Of a stretch of DNA of 47,291 nt, positions 25,041 through 32,006 are shown piece by piece; position 1 is the first letter of the stretch; each line of letters opens with the position of its first letter. The stretch spans positions 1 to 47,291 of the forward strand of contig NZ_JAHCVJ010000014.1 in the NCBI RefSeq assembly GCF_018476885.1, read 5' to 3'. The position numbers were made by a program, and so were the translations under genes. Under the pieces are notes generated by a model that saw only the letters and a program-made list of their open reading frames with translations, ran no database searches and had not been told where the DNA came from. This DNA comes from Geoanaerobacter pelophilus. GTDB taxonomy: Bacteria; Desulfobacterota; Desulfuromonadia; Geobacterales; DSM-12255.

Positions 25041-25064
25041 CATGAAAGTTAATCGAACGTTTCC

Positions 25065-25081
25065 TTGGCATAGCTTCTGCT
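25065..25081 (+). promoter_or_regulatory. Sigma-54-like promoter for pirin gene
   Basis: The site TTGGCATAGCTTCTGCT has the full TTGGCA -24 block, TGCT at -12 and GG-N10-GC spacing. Transcription would start near 25092, 27 nt before the ATG. Confidence 0.55.
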
Positions 25082-25118
25082 CTTTAATAGGTATCTACGA
25101 TCAAAGGGAGAATAACGC

Positions 25119-26027
25119 ATGGCAACCCGTCTTATCGACAAGATCTTTAAAAGCCGTCCCACAATCGAAGGGGCCGGCGTGCATCTCAAGCGGGCATTTG
25201 GTTATTCTCAGGTGCCATTGTTTGACCCGTTCCTGATGCTGGATGATTTCCACACTGCCAATCCGGCTGAGTACCTGGCCGGTTTTCCCTGGCATCCGCA
25301 TCGGGGGATCGAGACCATAACCTATGTTCTAGAGGGGTTGGTCGAACATGGCGACAGCATGGGAAACAAAGGGGTAATCGGCAGTGGTGATGTGCAGTGG
25401 ATGACTGCCGGTAGCGGCATCATCCATCAGGAGATGCCACAGAAGAGCCCGACCGGTATCATGTGGGGATTCCAGTTCTGGGCCAACCTGCCTGCAGCTC
25501 AGAAGATGATGGCCCCGCGCTATCGTGACGTAAAAGCCGCCGACATTCCTGAAGTGGTGCTGGATTCCGGTGTGAAAATCAAGGTTGTCAGTGGCCGGAT
25601 AAACGGCACTCAAGGTCCGGTGCAGGATATTGTCATTGACCCGGAGATGTTGGACGTTTCCGTCCCTCCGGGGACAGTCTATCGGCATCAGGTGAAAACA
25701 GGTCATACGGCGATTGCTTACTTGCTTGCCGGTGAAGGCTATTTCGATGAAAGACGCGACCCCTTTGCCATTGAAATGGCCGGAGCGGGTTGGATGGATG
25801 TTGCCAGGCGCTGCATTTGTGGTCCGGAAACAGTTGTTCTTTATGAGCGGGAAGGTGAGGAGGTCTGCATAACGGCCGGAGAAAAGGGGGTGCGCTTCCT
25901 GTTCATCTCAGGCAAGCCATTGGGCGAGCCGGTTGCCTGGTACGGCCCGATTGTCATGAACAGTCAGGAAGAGCTGCGGATTGCCTTTGAAGAGTACGAG
26001 AAAGGAACTTTTATCAAGAAAAAGTAG
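25119..26027 (+). CDS. Pirin-family bicupin protein
   Basis: The 302-residue protein is a double cupin of the pirin family. The N-terminal cupin carries the iron-site residues in WHPHRGIETITYVLEG, with further His in VEHGDS and Glu/His in GIIHQEMP. PLFDPFLMLDDF is a family block. Bacterial pirins act as quercetin dioxygenases or as redox-sensing regulators of partner proteins; which applies here cannot be told. The ribosome site gggag lies 8 nt before the ATG. A small unknown gene follows after 37 nt. Confidence 0.9.
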   Translation: MATRLIDKIFKSRPTIEGAGVHLKRAFGYSQVPLFDPFLMLDDFHTANPAEYLAGFPWHPHRGIETITYVLEGLVEHGDSMGNKGVIGSGDVQWMTAGSGIIHQEMPQKSPTGIMWGFQFWANLPAAQKMMAPRYRDVKAADIPEVVLDSGVKIKVVSGRINGTQGPVQDIVIDPEMLDVSVPPGTVYRHQVKTGHTAIAYLLAGEGYFDERRDPFAIEMAGAGWMDVARRCICGPETVVLYEREGEEVCITAGEKGVRFLFISGKPLGEPVAWYGPIVMNSQEELRIAFEEYEKGTFIKKK

Positions 26028-26064
26028 TTTCATCAATCGGTATGACTAGGAAGGACAATGAATC

Positions 26065-26253
26065 ATGAATGAACTGCTGCCGGATGGCGATGATATCAGA
26101 CGTGCCGTAAAATGGGTGTCAACAAACCTTCAGGAGGGATATAAACAACCGCTTCAGGTTCTCGTTCAGGAGGCGATCTTCAAGTTCGATCTTTCACCTC
26201 GAGACGCCGAGTTCCTGAACCGGTTCTTCCTGAAAAAAGTCATTGAGCCTTAA
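26065..26253 (+). CDS. Small conserved-looking protein of unknown function
   Basis: The 62-residue soluble protein is helical and mixed in charge, with no signal peptide, cysteines or recognisable motif. The segment LSPRDAEFLNRFF suggests a short helical domain. The ribosome site AAGGA lies 9 nt upstream. It follows pirin on the same strand and may be co-transcribed with it. It ends 8 nt from a convergent small gene. Confidence 0.65.
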   Translation: MNELLPDGDDIRRAVKWVSTNLQEGYKQPLQVLVQEAIFKFDLSPRDAEFLNRFFLKKVIEP

Positions 26254-26261
26254 GCGGCCCT

Positions 26262-26474
26262 TCAATGGTTTTCAGCAAGCGAGCAGAACAGCCGTCGTTT
26301 AGATAAATAGAGCAACTCCTCTACGTATGAGAGATCTTCTTCAGCAACCAAAACTTCCTTAATCTCGCTTTCCTCTTTACTTGATTGCACTGAATACTCG
26401 ACACCGCCTGCCTCCAGGATATCTTCAACAGCTGCAAGCTCATAATCGTTTTTCACATCATAGAATCTCGTCAT
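26262..26474 (-). CDS. Small DUF2007-like protein
   Basis: The 70-residue protein begins MTRFYDVKNDYELAAVEDILEAGGVEY, resembling the small putative signal-transducing proteins of the DUF2007 type, which have a ferredoxin-like fold. ATG 26474 has GAGGGGGTGGG upstream; an upstream in-frame ATG at 26585 gives 37 extra residues without a ribosome site. Function is unknown. Confidence 0.65.
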   Translation of the reverse strand: MTRFYDVKNDYELAAVEDILEAGGVEYSVQSSKEESEIKEVLVAEEDLSYVEELLYLSKRRLFCSLAENH

Positions 26475-26586
26475 TAATCCCACCCCCTCAATCTCAAACT
26501 CAAAGGGAAGCGAAGCGATAACATACCATAGCATCCAGTAATCGCTGTTCTCTTTGAATTTATTATAGCATAAATCGAATGCCATT

Positions 26587-26805
26587 TTAATGGATGCAGG
26601 CTCTCTTGCCTACGGTGTCAGTCACAATTTTTACTGCTGTTCTCATATCCGAACAGTTAAAATTAATGAGTGCGACATCAAGTTCACCTTTGACGTGTAA
26701 CGGTATCAACCCTTCCTTGATGTACACGTTGACATCCCTGTTATCTTTTATCATAAGAGAACCTTTGTATTCGACCTTGAGACCGTCACTATAGACACAT
26801 TTCAT
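26587..26805 (-). CDS. Small protein of unknown function
   Basis: The 72-residue protein has a beta-rich pattern (KCVYSDGLKVEYKGSLMI, DVNVYIKEGLIPLHVKGELD) and no motif I recognise. ATG 26805 is preceded by aggtgagg, and GTG 26814 is an alternative start. It lies 112 nt upstream of the DUF2007-like gene on the same strand. Confidence 0.55.
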   Translation of the reverse strand: MKCVYSDGLKVEYKGSLMIKDNRDVNVYIKEGLIPLHVKGELDVALINFNCSDMRTAVKIVTDTVGKRACIH

Positions 26806-26904
26806 GGTCCTCACCTACCTTCCTGCATATATTTTGGCATATTCATGGTAAATTGTCATGAATTTAGATGGTTATCGAACATTCGGCAAATAAAATGCAG
26901 GGTG

Positions 26905-27507
26905 TTATCGAATCAAAAGATGCAGATCAGTACCAGGGGGTAGGGATTCTGCGGGGCCTAGATCTACAGGAGGGTAGGGGATCTGCTCCGTATCACCAAT
27001 AATATAATTGATAACGCTCTTTCTGCGATCGTCATCCAGCCATATTTCCCAATGCCTTTCAACCCCCATCTTGTCGCCCGAGAAGTACTCTTTTGACGAC
27101 TTGTAGCGGCACTCAGCCGGGTCGTTTCGCTTTACAATCGAATCCAGGCAGTCTCCAAGTTTTTGTACACGCAGCAAGATTTCCTTATTCCCTTTTACCA
27201 AAGCGGTTGCATCGGCAAGTTCACGATATCCCATCAACACCGTTAATGCAGTCATTACCCACTCGGCCCCGTCGACATCAGTAAACCAAGCGGTAACTTG
27301 AGCGCCGTTCACAGTTTTGCTTACCGTTACCTTTGCTGGACAACCCTCAGGAGGTTTGCCCGACCAAGACTTTGTGCGGTTAATCTCATTGAACACTTTG
27401 GCAGAGCAGTCAGCAAGAGGTGTTAGATCGGCTCCTGTAGCTTTTATTATCGGCGTCAGTAGAACCAATACCGTTACAATTATTATTGACCATCTGTTGT
27501 CTCTCAT
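26905..27507 (-). CDS. Exported protein of unknown function
   Basis: The 200-residue protein has a signal peptide (basic MRDNRW then a hydrophobic run, cut near ATGADL). The mature part contains four cysteines (DCSAKV, EGCPAK, GDCLDS, AECRYK), possibly two disulfides, and an acidic, mixed fold. I do not recognise the family. ATG 27507 has AAGGA 8 nt upstream; a longer frame to 27633 would overlap the kinase gene. It follows that kinase by 28 nt on the same strand and is probably in its operon, so it could be a periplasmic partner. Confidence 0.7.
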   Translation of the reverse strand: MRDNRWSIIIVTVLVLLTPIIKATGADLTPLADCSAKVFNEINRTKSWSGKPPEGCPAKVTVSKTVNGAQVTAWFTDVDGAEWVMTALTVLMGYRELADATALVKGNKEILLRVQKLGDCLDSIVKRNDPAECRYKSSKEYFSGDKMGVERHWEIWLDDDRRKSVINYIIGDTEQIPYPPVDLGPAESLPPGTDLHLLIR

Positions 27508-27535
27508 GGCGGTTTCCTTGCGCACTTGGGGTAAA

Positions 27536-28717
27536 TCAAATGGTAGGAGTTTCAGCAAAAACACCTTCCTCCAGAGTAAAATAGAAGGTGGCCCCTTTTT
27601 CAACCTCACCTTCAGCCCAAATGACTCCACCATGCCTATGAACTATCCGCTGCACGGTTGCCAGACCGATACCAGTCCCTTCAAAACTTTCGCCGTTGTT
27701 TAGCCTCTGAAATGGCGTGAACATTTTAATAGAATGCTTAGAATCAAAGCCGATACCGTTATCACGCACATAGAAAACCGGCTTTTTGTTGATGTTACTC
27801 AGGCCAAACTCGATTATAGCAATTTCCTTGTTACTGGTATATTTCCAGGAGTTGCCTATTAAATTCTGCAGTAACAATTTAAGTAAGGTTTTGTCTCCGA
27901 TGGCAGTCACGTTTTGCGAGATACGAAAATCAACCTGACGGTCATCCTGGTCAGAAACTTTTAAATCATTGGACACTTCGGCAACTATTTTACTGAGGTC
28001 AATGTTTGTTTTCCTGAGTGTAAAGCGATTGACCTTAGAAAAATTAAGAAGTGTCGTTATAAGGTCGTTCATCTGATAGACACCATTCGTTATCTCTTTG
28101 ACAAATGAGCGACAAGACGAGTCCAAGTTGGAACTGCACAGCTCCGTCAATACTTGGCAATAACCATTAATTACCGACAGTGGCGTGCGTAAATCGTGTG
28201 AAACAGTGTAATTAAAGGCCTCCAGCTCACGATTCAGCATTTCCAGCTCTTCTGTCCTAGCGGTCAATCGAGCATTAAGATCAGTAATATGGCTATGTTG
28301 TTCTTTTACTTTTAGTTTGAGGGAAATCGAATCTATGCATTTTTCGATTGCAGCAAAAAGAAGTGCATTGTCAACCGGCTTAACTACATAGTGGTTTATG
28401 CCAATATCGATGCTGTCTAGTAGATACTGGGTGTCGGTACGGCCAGTGAGTACAATTATCTGGACCTCCGGGTTAACTTCTTTTATTTTTCGGGCCATCT
28501 GCAGGCCATTCATTTGAGGCATGCTTATGTCAGTTACCAGAATGTCTGAGTTAAATAGAGAATACGCCTCAAGCCCTTCAGCGCCATTTTCTGCTACAGT
28601 CAGCTGCAATGAGGGGAATTTGGTTTGCAACATCGATAAAAGGATTGTCCGCGCATCTTTTTCATCTTCAACATAGAGGAGAGAAATAGGCACTTGCTTT
28701 TCTGAAGACTGATTCAC
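27536..28717 (-). CDS. Receiver-histidine kinase (REC-HisKA-HATPase)
   Basis: The 393-residue cytosolic protein has an N-terminal receiver domain (about residues 8-125, phospho-Asp in DILVTDISMPQ, Lys in YVVKPVD), a coiled coil, HisKA with SHDLRTPLS as the phospho-His site, and HATPase with an N-box in NLIGNSWKYT and glycine boxes DNGIGFD and GTGIGLAT. Having the receiver first suggests that phosphorylation from another kinase controls this one. I chose GTG 28717 because TGGAGG lies 6 nt upstream; ATG 28738 lacks a ribosome site. A sigma-54-like promoter is at 28771-28787. Confidence 0.9.
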   Translation of the reverse strand: MNQSSEKQVPISLLYVEDEKDARTILLSMLQTKFPSLQLTVAENGAEGLEAYSLFNSDILVTDISMPQMNGLQMARKIKEVNPEVQIIVLTGRTDTQYLLDSIDIGINHYVVKPVDNALLFAAIEKCIDSISLKLKVKEQHSHITDLNARLTARTEELEMLNRELEAFNYTVSHDLRTPLSVINGYCQVLTELCSSNLDSSCRSFVKEITNGVYQMNDLITTLLNFSKVNRFTLRKTNIDLSKIVAEVSNDLKVSDQDDRQVDFRISQNVTAIGDKTLLKLLLQNLIGNSWKYTSNKEIAIIEFGLSNINKKPVFYVRDNGIGFDSKHSIKMFTPFQRLNNGESFEGTGIGLATVQRIVHRHGGVIWAEGEVEKGATFYFTLEEGVFAETPTI

Positions 28718-28770
28718 CTCAGGCCTCCAACAGAACATTTAATTACTCGTCGAAGCATAATGCTTAAATG

Positions 28771-28787
28771 AGCAGAATCCATGCCTA
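28771..28787 (-). promoter_or_regulatory. Sigma-54-like promoter for REC-kinase gene
   Basis: On the minus strand the site reads TAGGCATGGATTCTGCT with GGCATG, TGCT and GG-N10-GC spacing. Transcription would start near 28760, about 43 nt before GTG 28717. Confidence 0.5.
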
Positions 28788-28961
28788 ACTATCAGCGCAA
28801 AAAACAATCTAAATTCAACAAGATGCGAAAAAATCTTTTTGTTAATAGTAAACAATAATTCGCATTATCAATTAATAAACAACAAAATTCAGCTGGTTAG
28901 CCGGTTGACCCAAATCTTTCCAAAGCAACAAATCCTTCATGAAACAAAGTCTCATATAATG

Positions 28962-28997
28962 CCAAAACCCGGCTGAGTAGGCTCAGACGGGTTTTGG
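28962..28997 (-). terminator. Terminator after wrbA
   Basis: The arms ccaaaacccg (28962-28971) and cgggttttgg (28988-28997) pair over 10 bp, with an inner CTGAG/CTCAG pairing that lengthens the stem. It lies 20 nt after the wrbA stop. No long T-tract follows on the minus strand, so the end may be partly Rho-assisted. Confidence 0.7.
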
Positions 28998-29017
28998 AGC
29001 TAAAAGTATTGCCAAGC

Positions 29018-29629
29018 TTACTTGGCAAGTTTCGCCGCTATCGTTGCCAAATGTTTCCCCTGAAAGCGTGCGGCAGCCAATTCGTTGTTAATCGGTGTTC
29101 GTTCTCCCTTGGTCCCAGCAATTGTTGAGACTCCATATGGTGAACCACCAGTTATTTCGTTGTTACTCATTTGCCCGGCAAAAGAGTAGGGGAGTCCCAC
29201 AATTACCATGCCTTGGTGGAGAAGGGTGATGTGAAAACTGAGTATGGTGGATTCCTGGCCGCCGTGCTGTGTAGCAGAGCTGGTGAAAACTGCTCCGGGT
29301 TTGCCGATTAAGGCGCCTTTGGACCAAAGCTGCCCTGTTGCATCGAGAAACTGGCGCATCTGGCCGCACATATTGCCGAATCTTGTCGGCGTCCCGAAAA
29401 TGATGGCATCATATTCCGGGAGCTCATCAACAGTGCAGATCGGCACATGGCTTAGCTTACGCTGCACTTCAGTTGCTCCCATCATTTCAATAATTTCTGG
29501 AGAGAGTGTTTCGGGAACTCTTTTGAGAACAGCCTCACATCCAGGAACTTCTCTGACGCCTTCCGCTACTGCTTCAGCAAGACCGTGGACATGCCCGTAC
29601 ATCGAATAGTAAAGAATCAGAGCCTTCAT
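29018..29629 (-). CDS. wrbA: NAD(P)H:quinone oxidoreductase, WrbA type
   Basis: The 203-residue flavodoxin-like protein reduces quinones by two electrons, protecting against semiquinone radicals. The FMN phosphate loop is YYSMYGHV near the N-terminus; [18 protein letters not shown] and [16 protein letters not shown] are WrbA signatures. The ribosome site AAGGAG lies 8 nt before the ATG. It follows the sigma-54 regulator gene by 25 nt on the same strand, placing it in a redox-stress unit with the superoxide reductase-like gene. Confidence 0.95.
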   Translation of the reverse strand: MKALILYYSMYGHVHGLAEAVAEGVREVPGCEAVLKRVPETLSPEIIEMMGATEVQRKLSHVPICTVDELPEYDAIIFGTPTRFGNMCGQMRQFLDATGQLWSKGALIGKPGAVFTSSATQHGGQESTILSFHITLLHQGMVIVGLPYSFAGQMSNNEITGGSPYGVSTIAGTKGERTPINNELAAARFQGKHLATIAAKLAK

Positions 29630-29654
29630 GGTGAAACTCCTTTCAAGATAAGCT

Positions 29655-31073
29655 TTATGGTTTTCTGTTTCTTCTTAGGCGATTGTTCAGCGCCTGGCGG
29701 GTGATCCCCAACATTTGAGCTGCTATGCCCTGATTATTATTGCTTATTTCCAGTGCCTTCCGAATCAGTTCCGTCTCGGCTTCTTTCATTGTCGGAAAGC
29801 GGGGAAAAGAAATAGGATTGAAATCGACTGGGGCCGGCAGATCCGCGTCAACCAAGTGCGAGCCTTTTTCCCTGCTAATTAATTCCTTGAAAGCCGTGAC
29901 ATGTATTTTACCGTCAGAACTCCTGGTAACGACGTCGAGAATCATTGCCTGCAGTTCGCGTACATTTCCGGGGAAATCATAAGTTGCGAGCAGATTAACC
30001 AGTTCTTTTCTGTAGGTAAGTTTGTGCTTGTTCTGTAAATGGGCATATTCTGCGACGTAGTGATTTAGCAGCAACGGAATATCGTCAAGCCTGTTTCGTA
30101 GTGGTGGGATATTAACCTGATGTGAGCATAGACGGTAATACAAGTCCTTACGGAATTTCCCCTCCAACATTCGCTGCTTGAGATTCTGATTGGTTGCTAC
30201 CAGTAATCTCGCATGATTTTGCACTGGGATGTCTGAACCGATAGGGTAGTACTCATTTTCCTGCAGCAACCGCAGGAGTTTAATCTGAGAAAGTTCATTC
30301 AGATCGCCAATTTCGTCAAGAAAAAGGGTGCCATTGGCTGCCTTCTTTATAAGTCCGTCCCGGTCGGATATCGCACCGGTATAGGATCCCTTCCTGTGGC
30401 CGAAAAGGGTGTCAGAAAAGAGAGTGTCGTCAAGACCGGCAACATTTACTGAAACAAACACACCTTTTCTTTTACTAAGGGAATGAATGGCCTGAGCAAA
30501 CAGCTCTTTACCTACGCCAGTTTCACCTGAAATTAGGATCGGTTGAAACGATTCGGCAATAATCCCAACGTACCTGATAAGCTCAAGCAAATCCTTATTC
30601 TGTGTAATAATCGATGGGACAAGAGGAGTTGCGACGAATGGTTCTGAATCAGCTTTTTTCCTGGAAGCGATGATTTCTTCATTAAGTGTATATAGCTCAA
30701 GGGCTCGATTGACGCTGGATAGGAATCTTTTGATGACAACCGGCTTCGTGAGATAGTCTACCGCTCCAAGTTTCATGCACTCAATTGCCGTCTCAATCTG
30801 TTGTTCGGCCGTAACAACAATTACCGAGATTCCCAGGTTTTTCCTTGAAATCTCTTCGAGCAGAGTAATCCCTGAAATCTTAGGCATCATTAGGTCAAGA
30901 ACAATCACAGCAGTTGAGAAGTTTTCGATGTGCCTGAGGAGGTCTCGACCATCATTGAAGGTTATTACATGCTTCATCCCAACACTTCTCAGGAACGATT
31001 CAAGTAATTCAAGGGCTTGAGGATCATCATCTACGAGGACCACCGGCAAATCATGGAAATTTTCTGGAATCAT
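29655..31073 (-). CDS. Sigma-54 activator response regulator (REC-AAA+-Fis HTH)
   Basis: The 472-residue NtrC-type protein has a receiver domain (about 8-125, phospho-Asp in VIVLDLMMP), an AAA+ domain with Walker A GETGVGKE near 185 and Walker [12 protein letters not shown], and a C-terminal Fis-type helix-turn-helix ([18 protein letters not shown]). The sigma-54 contact loop reads GSYTGA instead of GAFTGA; Tyr for Phe is known in working activators, but the extra Ser is less usual. ATG 31073 has GAGGAG 5 nt upstream. It sits between the superoxide reductase-like gene and wrbA, and next to the divergent giant kinase, which may phosphorylate it. A weak sigma-54-like site lies at 31134-31150. 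Confidence 0.93.
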   Translation of the reverse strand: MIPENFHDLPVVLVDDDPQALELLESFLRSVGMKHVITFNDGRDLLRHIENFSTAVIVLDLMMPKISGITLLEEISRKNLGISVIVVTAEQQIETAIECMKLGAVDYLTKPVVIKRFLSSVNRALELYTLNEEIIASRKKADSEPFVATPLVPSIITQNKDLLELIRYVGIIAESFQPILISGETGVGKELFAQAIHSLSKRKGVFVSVNVAGLDDTLFSDTLFGHRKGSYTGAISDRDGLIKKAANGTLFLDEIGDLNELSQIKLLRLLQENEYYPIGSDIPVQNHARLLVATNQNLKQRMLEGKFRKDLYYRLCSHQVNIPPLRNRLDDIPLLLNHYVAEYAHLQNKHKLTYRKELVNLLATYDFPGNVRELQAMILDVVTRSSDGKIHVTAFKELISREKGSHLVDADLPAPVDFNPISFPRFPTMKEAETELIRKALEISNNNQGIAAQMLGITRQALNNRLRRNRKP

Positions 31074-31133
31074 TAATCTCCTCACAGCTAACTATCGAAA
31101 ATTTATCTAAATCTTATCAAAAAAAATTGTCTC

Positions 31134-31150
31134 TGCATTCAGCTGACCAG
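31134..31150 (-). promoter_or_regulatory. Weak sigma-54-like site before activator gene
   Basis: On the minus strand CTGGTCAGCTGAATGCA keeps GG-N10-GC spacing, TGG and TGCA, but the -24 core differs from GGCA. Transcription would start near 31123, 50 nt before the ATG. Confidence 0.25.
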
Positions 31151-31199
31151 GGATAATAAAATATGCTGCAACCGGCCTTAAGCCGAGGCCAAGGCAATG

Positions 31200-31679
31200 T
31201 CAGGTGATGGAAATATCGGCACTGCTTTCCCATAAACCGTGCAAGTTGCAGCGCTGCCTTGCTACAAGAGTAATCTTCCCGCTCGGCGCCGCATCTTTCG
31301 GTATGGCAATGGTGAAGACAGCTTTTGGTTTCATAAAACCACGTGATTGAAATTCCAGGCGCCCGGCCGGTTCATTTCCAATGGAAAGCTCAATATATTC
31401 AATCCAATGACTGGGCCCCATTGGGTGCAAGTTTTCCCCAACCATGATCTCAACGGTAAAGGGTTCACCGGATTTTGCCGATATTGGTGCCAAAATAGCA
31501 GGGGAGTGACTTTTTTCAAGCCCGGTTTTTTTTGCGTGATCCTTCACACGGTTTATCCCGTCAAAAAGCAGTTGGTCCACCGCCGGCTGAAAGAAATAGC
31601 TCGTGGCAGAGACCTGCGAAGCAACTCCTGTGACAAATGACGCCGTAACTGCTTGCAAAAGAAATGTGCGGCGATCCAT
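31200..31679 (-). CDS. Tat-exported superoxide reductase-like protein (neelaredoxin fold)
   Basis: The 159-residue protein begins MDRRTFLLQAV, a twin-arginine signal, and the mature part resembles the iron domain of desulfoferrodoxin/neelaredoxin. Candidate ligands are His in EKSHSPAI, two His in LHPMGPSHWIEYIEL, and Cys plus His in CNLHGLWES; together they fit the Fe(His)4Cys superoxide reductase site. There is no N-terminal desulforedoxin Cys4 site. Superoxide reductases are normally cytosolic, so export implies superoxide removal in the periplasm. The ribosome site GGAGGG lies about 7 nt upstream, and a sigma-54-like promoter is at 31723-31739. A sulfur-carrier-like role cannot be fully excluded. 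A short GGCC-rich hairpin lies just beyond its stop. Confidence 0.82.
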   Translation of the reverse strand: MDRRTFLLQAVTASFVTGVASQVSATSYFFQPAVDQLLFDGINRVKDHAKKTGLEKSHSPAILAPISAKSGEPFTVEIMVGENLHPMGPSHWIEYIELSIGNEPAGRLEFQSRGFMKPKAVFTIAIPKDAAPSGKITLVARQRCNLHGLWESSADISIT

Positions 31680-31722
31680 AAAATTCCCTCCCTTGATACA
31701 TAAATTTTAACTACTGAGCTTC

Positions 31723-31739
31723 AGCACATTGTCTGCCAA
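31723..31739 (-). promoter_or_regulatory. Sigma-54-like promoter for superoxide reductase-like gene
   Basis: On the minus strand TTGGCAGACAATGTGCT has the full TTGGCA block, TGCT at -12 and GG-N10-GC spacing. Transcription would start near 31712, 33 nt before the ATG. The neighbouring gene encodes a sigma-54 activator. Confidence 0.55.
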
Positions 31740-31840
31740 GATTATGCAAAGTGTTGGCTTGAACTTCAGATTGGCATGTAAATTGAGGATGTTAATACGT
31801 TTTATCAGGATCTGATGTTTAGCTGAGCGGCTTATCAGTT

Positions 31841-31857
31841 GATTATTCAGAATAATC
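31841..31857. promoter_or_regulatory. 17-nt perfect palindrome, candidate activator binding site
   Basis: GATTATTC-A-GAATAATC is a perfect inverted repeat about 130 nt upstream of the predicted start of the superoxide reductase-like gene, an ordinary distance for an NtrC-type enhancer. It also lies 150 nt before the divergent kinase. Confidence 0.4.
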
Positions 31858-32006
31858 ATTAATGTTAAAATAATTTACCTGCAACATTTATTGCAACTCC
31901 CAATTGAACATATTGAGCTAGTTATCAATAATTAACTGACTGAAAGATTTATTGCACAAGCAAATTATGTTTCATGTTTGCATCAAGGCCTCAGCCGGAG
32001 AATAGT

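Larger units (their letters stand above)
24719..25118. other. Divergent intergenic region, ferredoxin operon / pirin
   Basis: This 400-nt stretch holds outward-facing sigma-54-like promoters at 24811-24827 (minus) and 25065-25081 (plus), and a perfect ATGTT-AACAT palindrome at 25031-25040. I see no coding frame with a ribosome site. Confidence 0.6.
31680..32006. other. Divergent intergenic region, superoxide reductase-like / giant kinase
   Basis: This 327-nt AT-rich stretch holds the sigma-54-like promoter at 31723-31739 and the palindrome at 31841-31857. I found no convincing promoter for the kinase gene on the plus strand and no coding frame. Confidence 0.6.
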
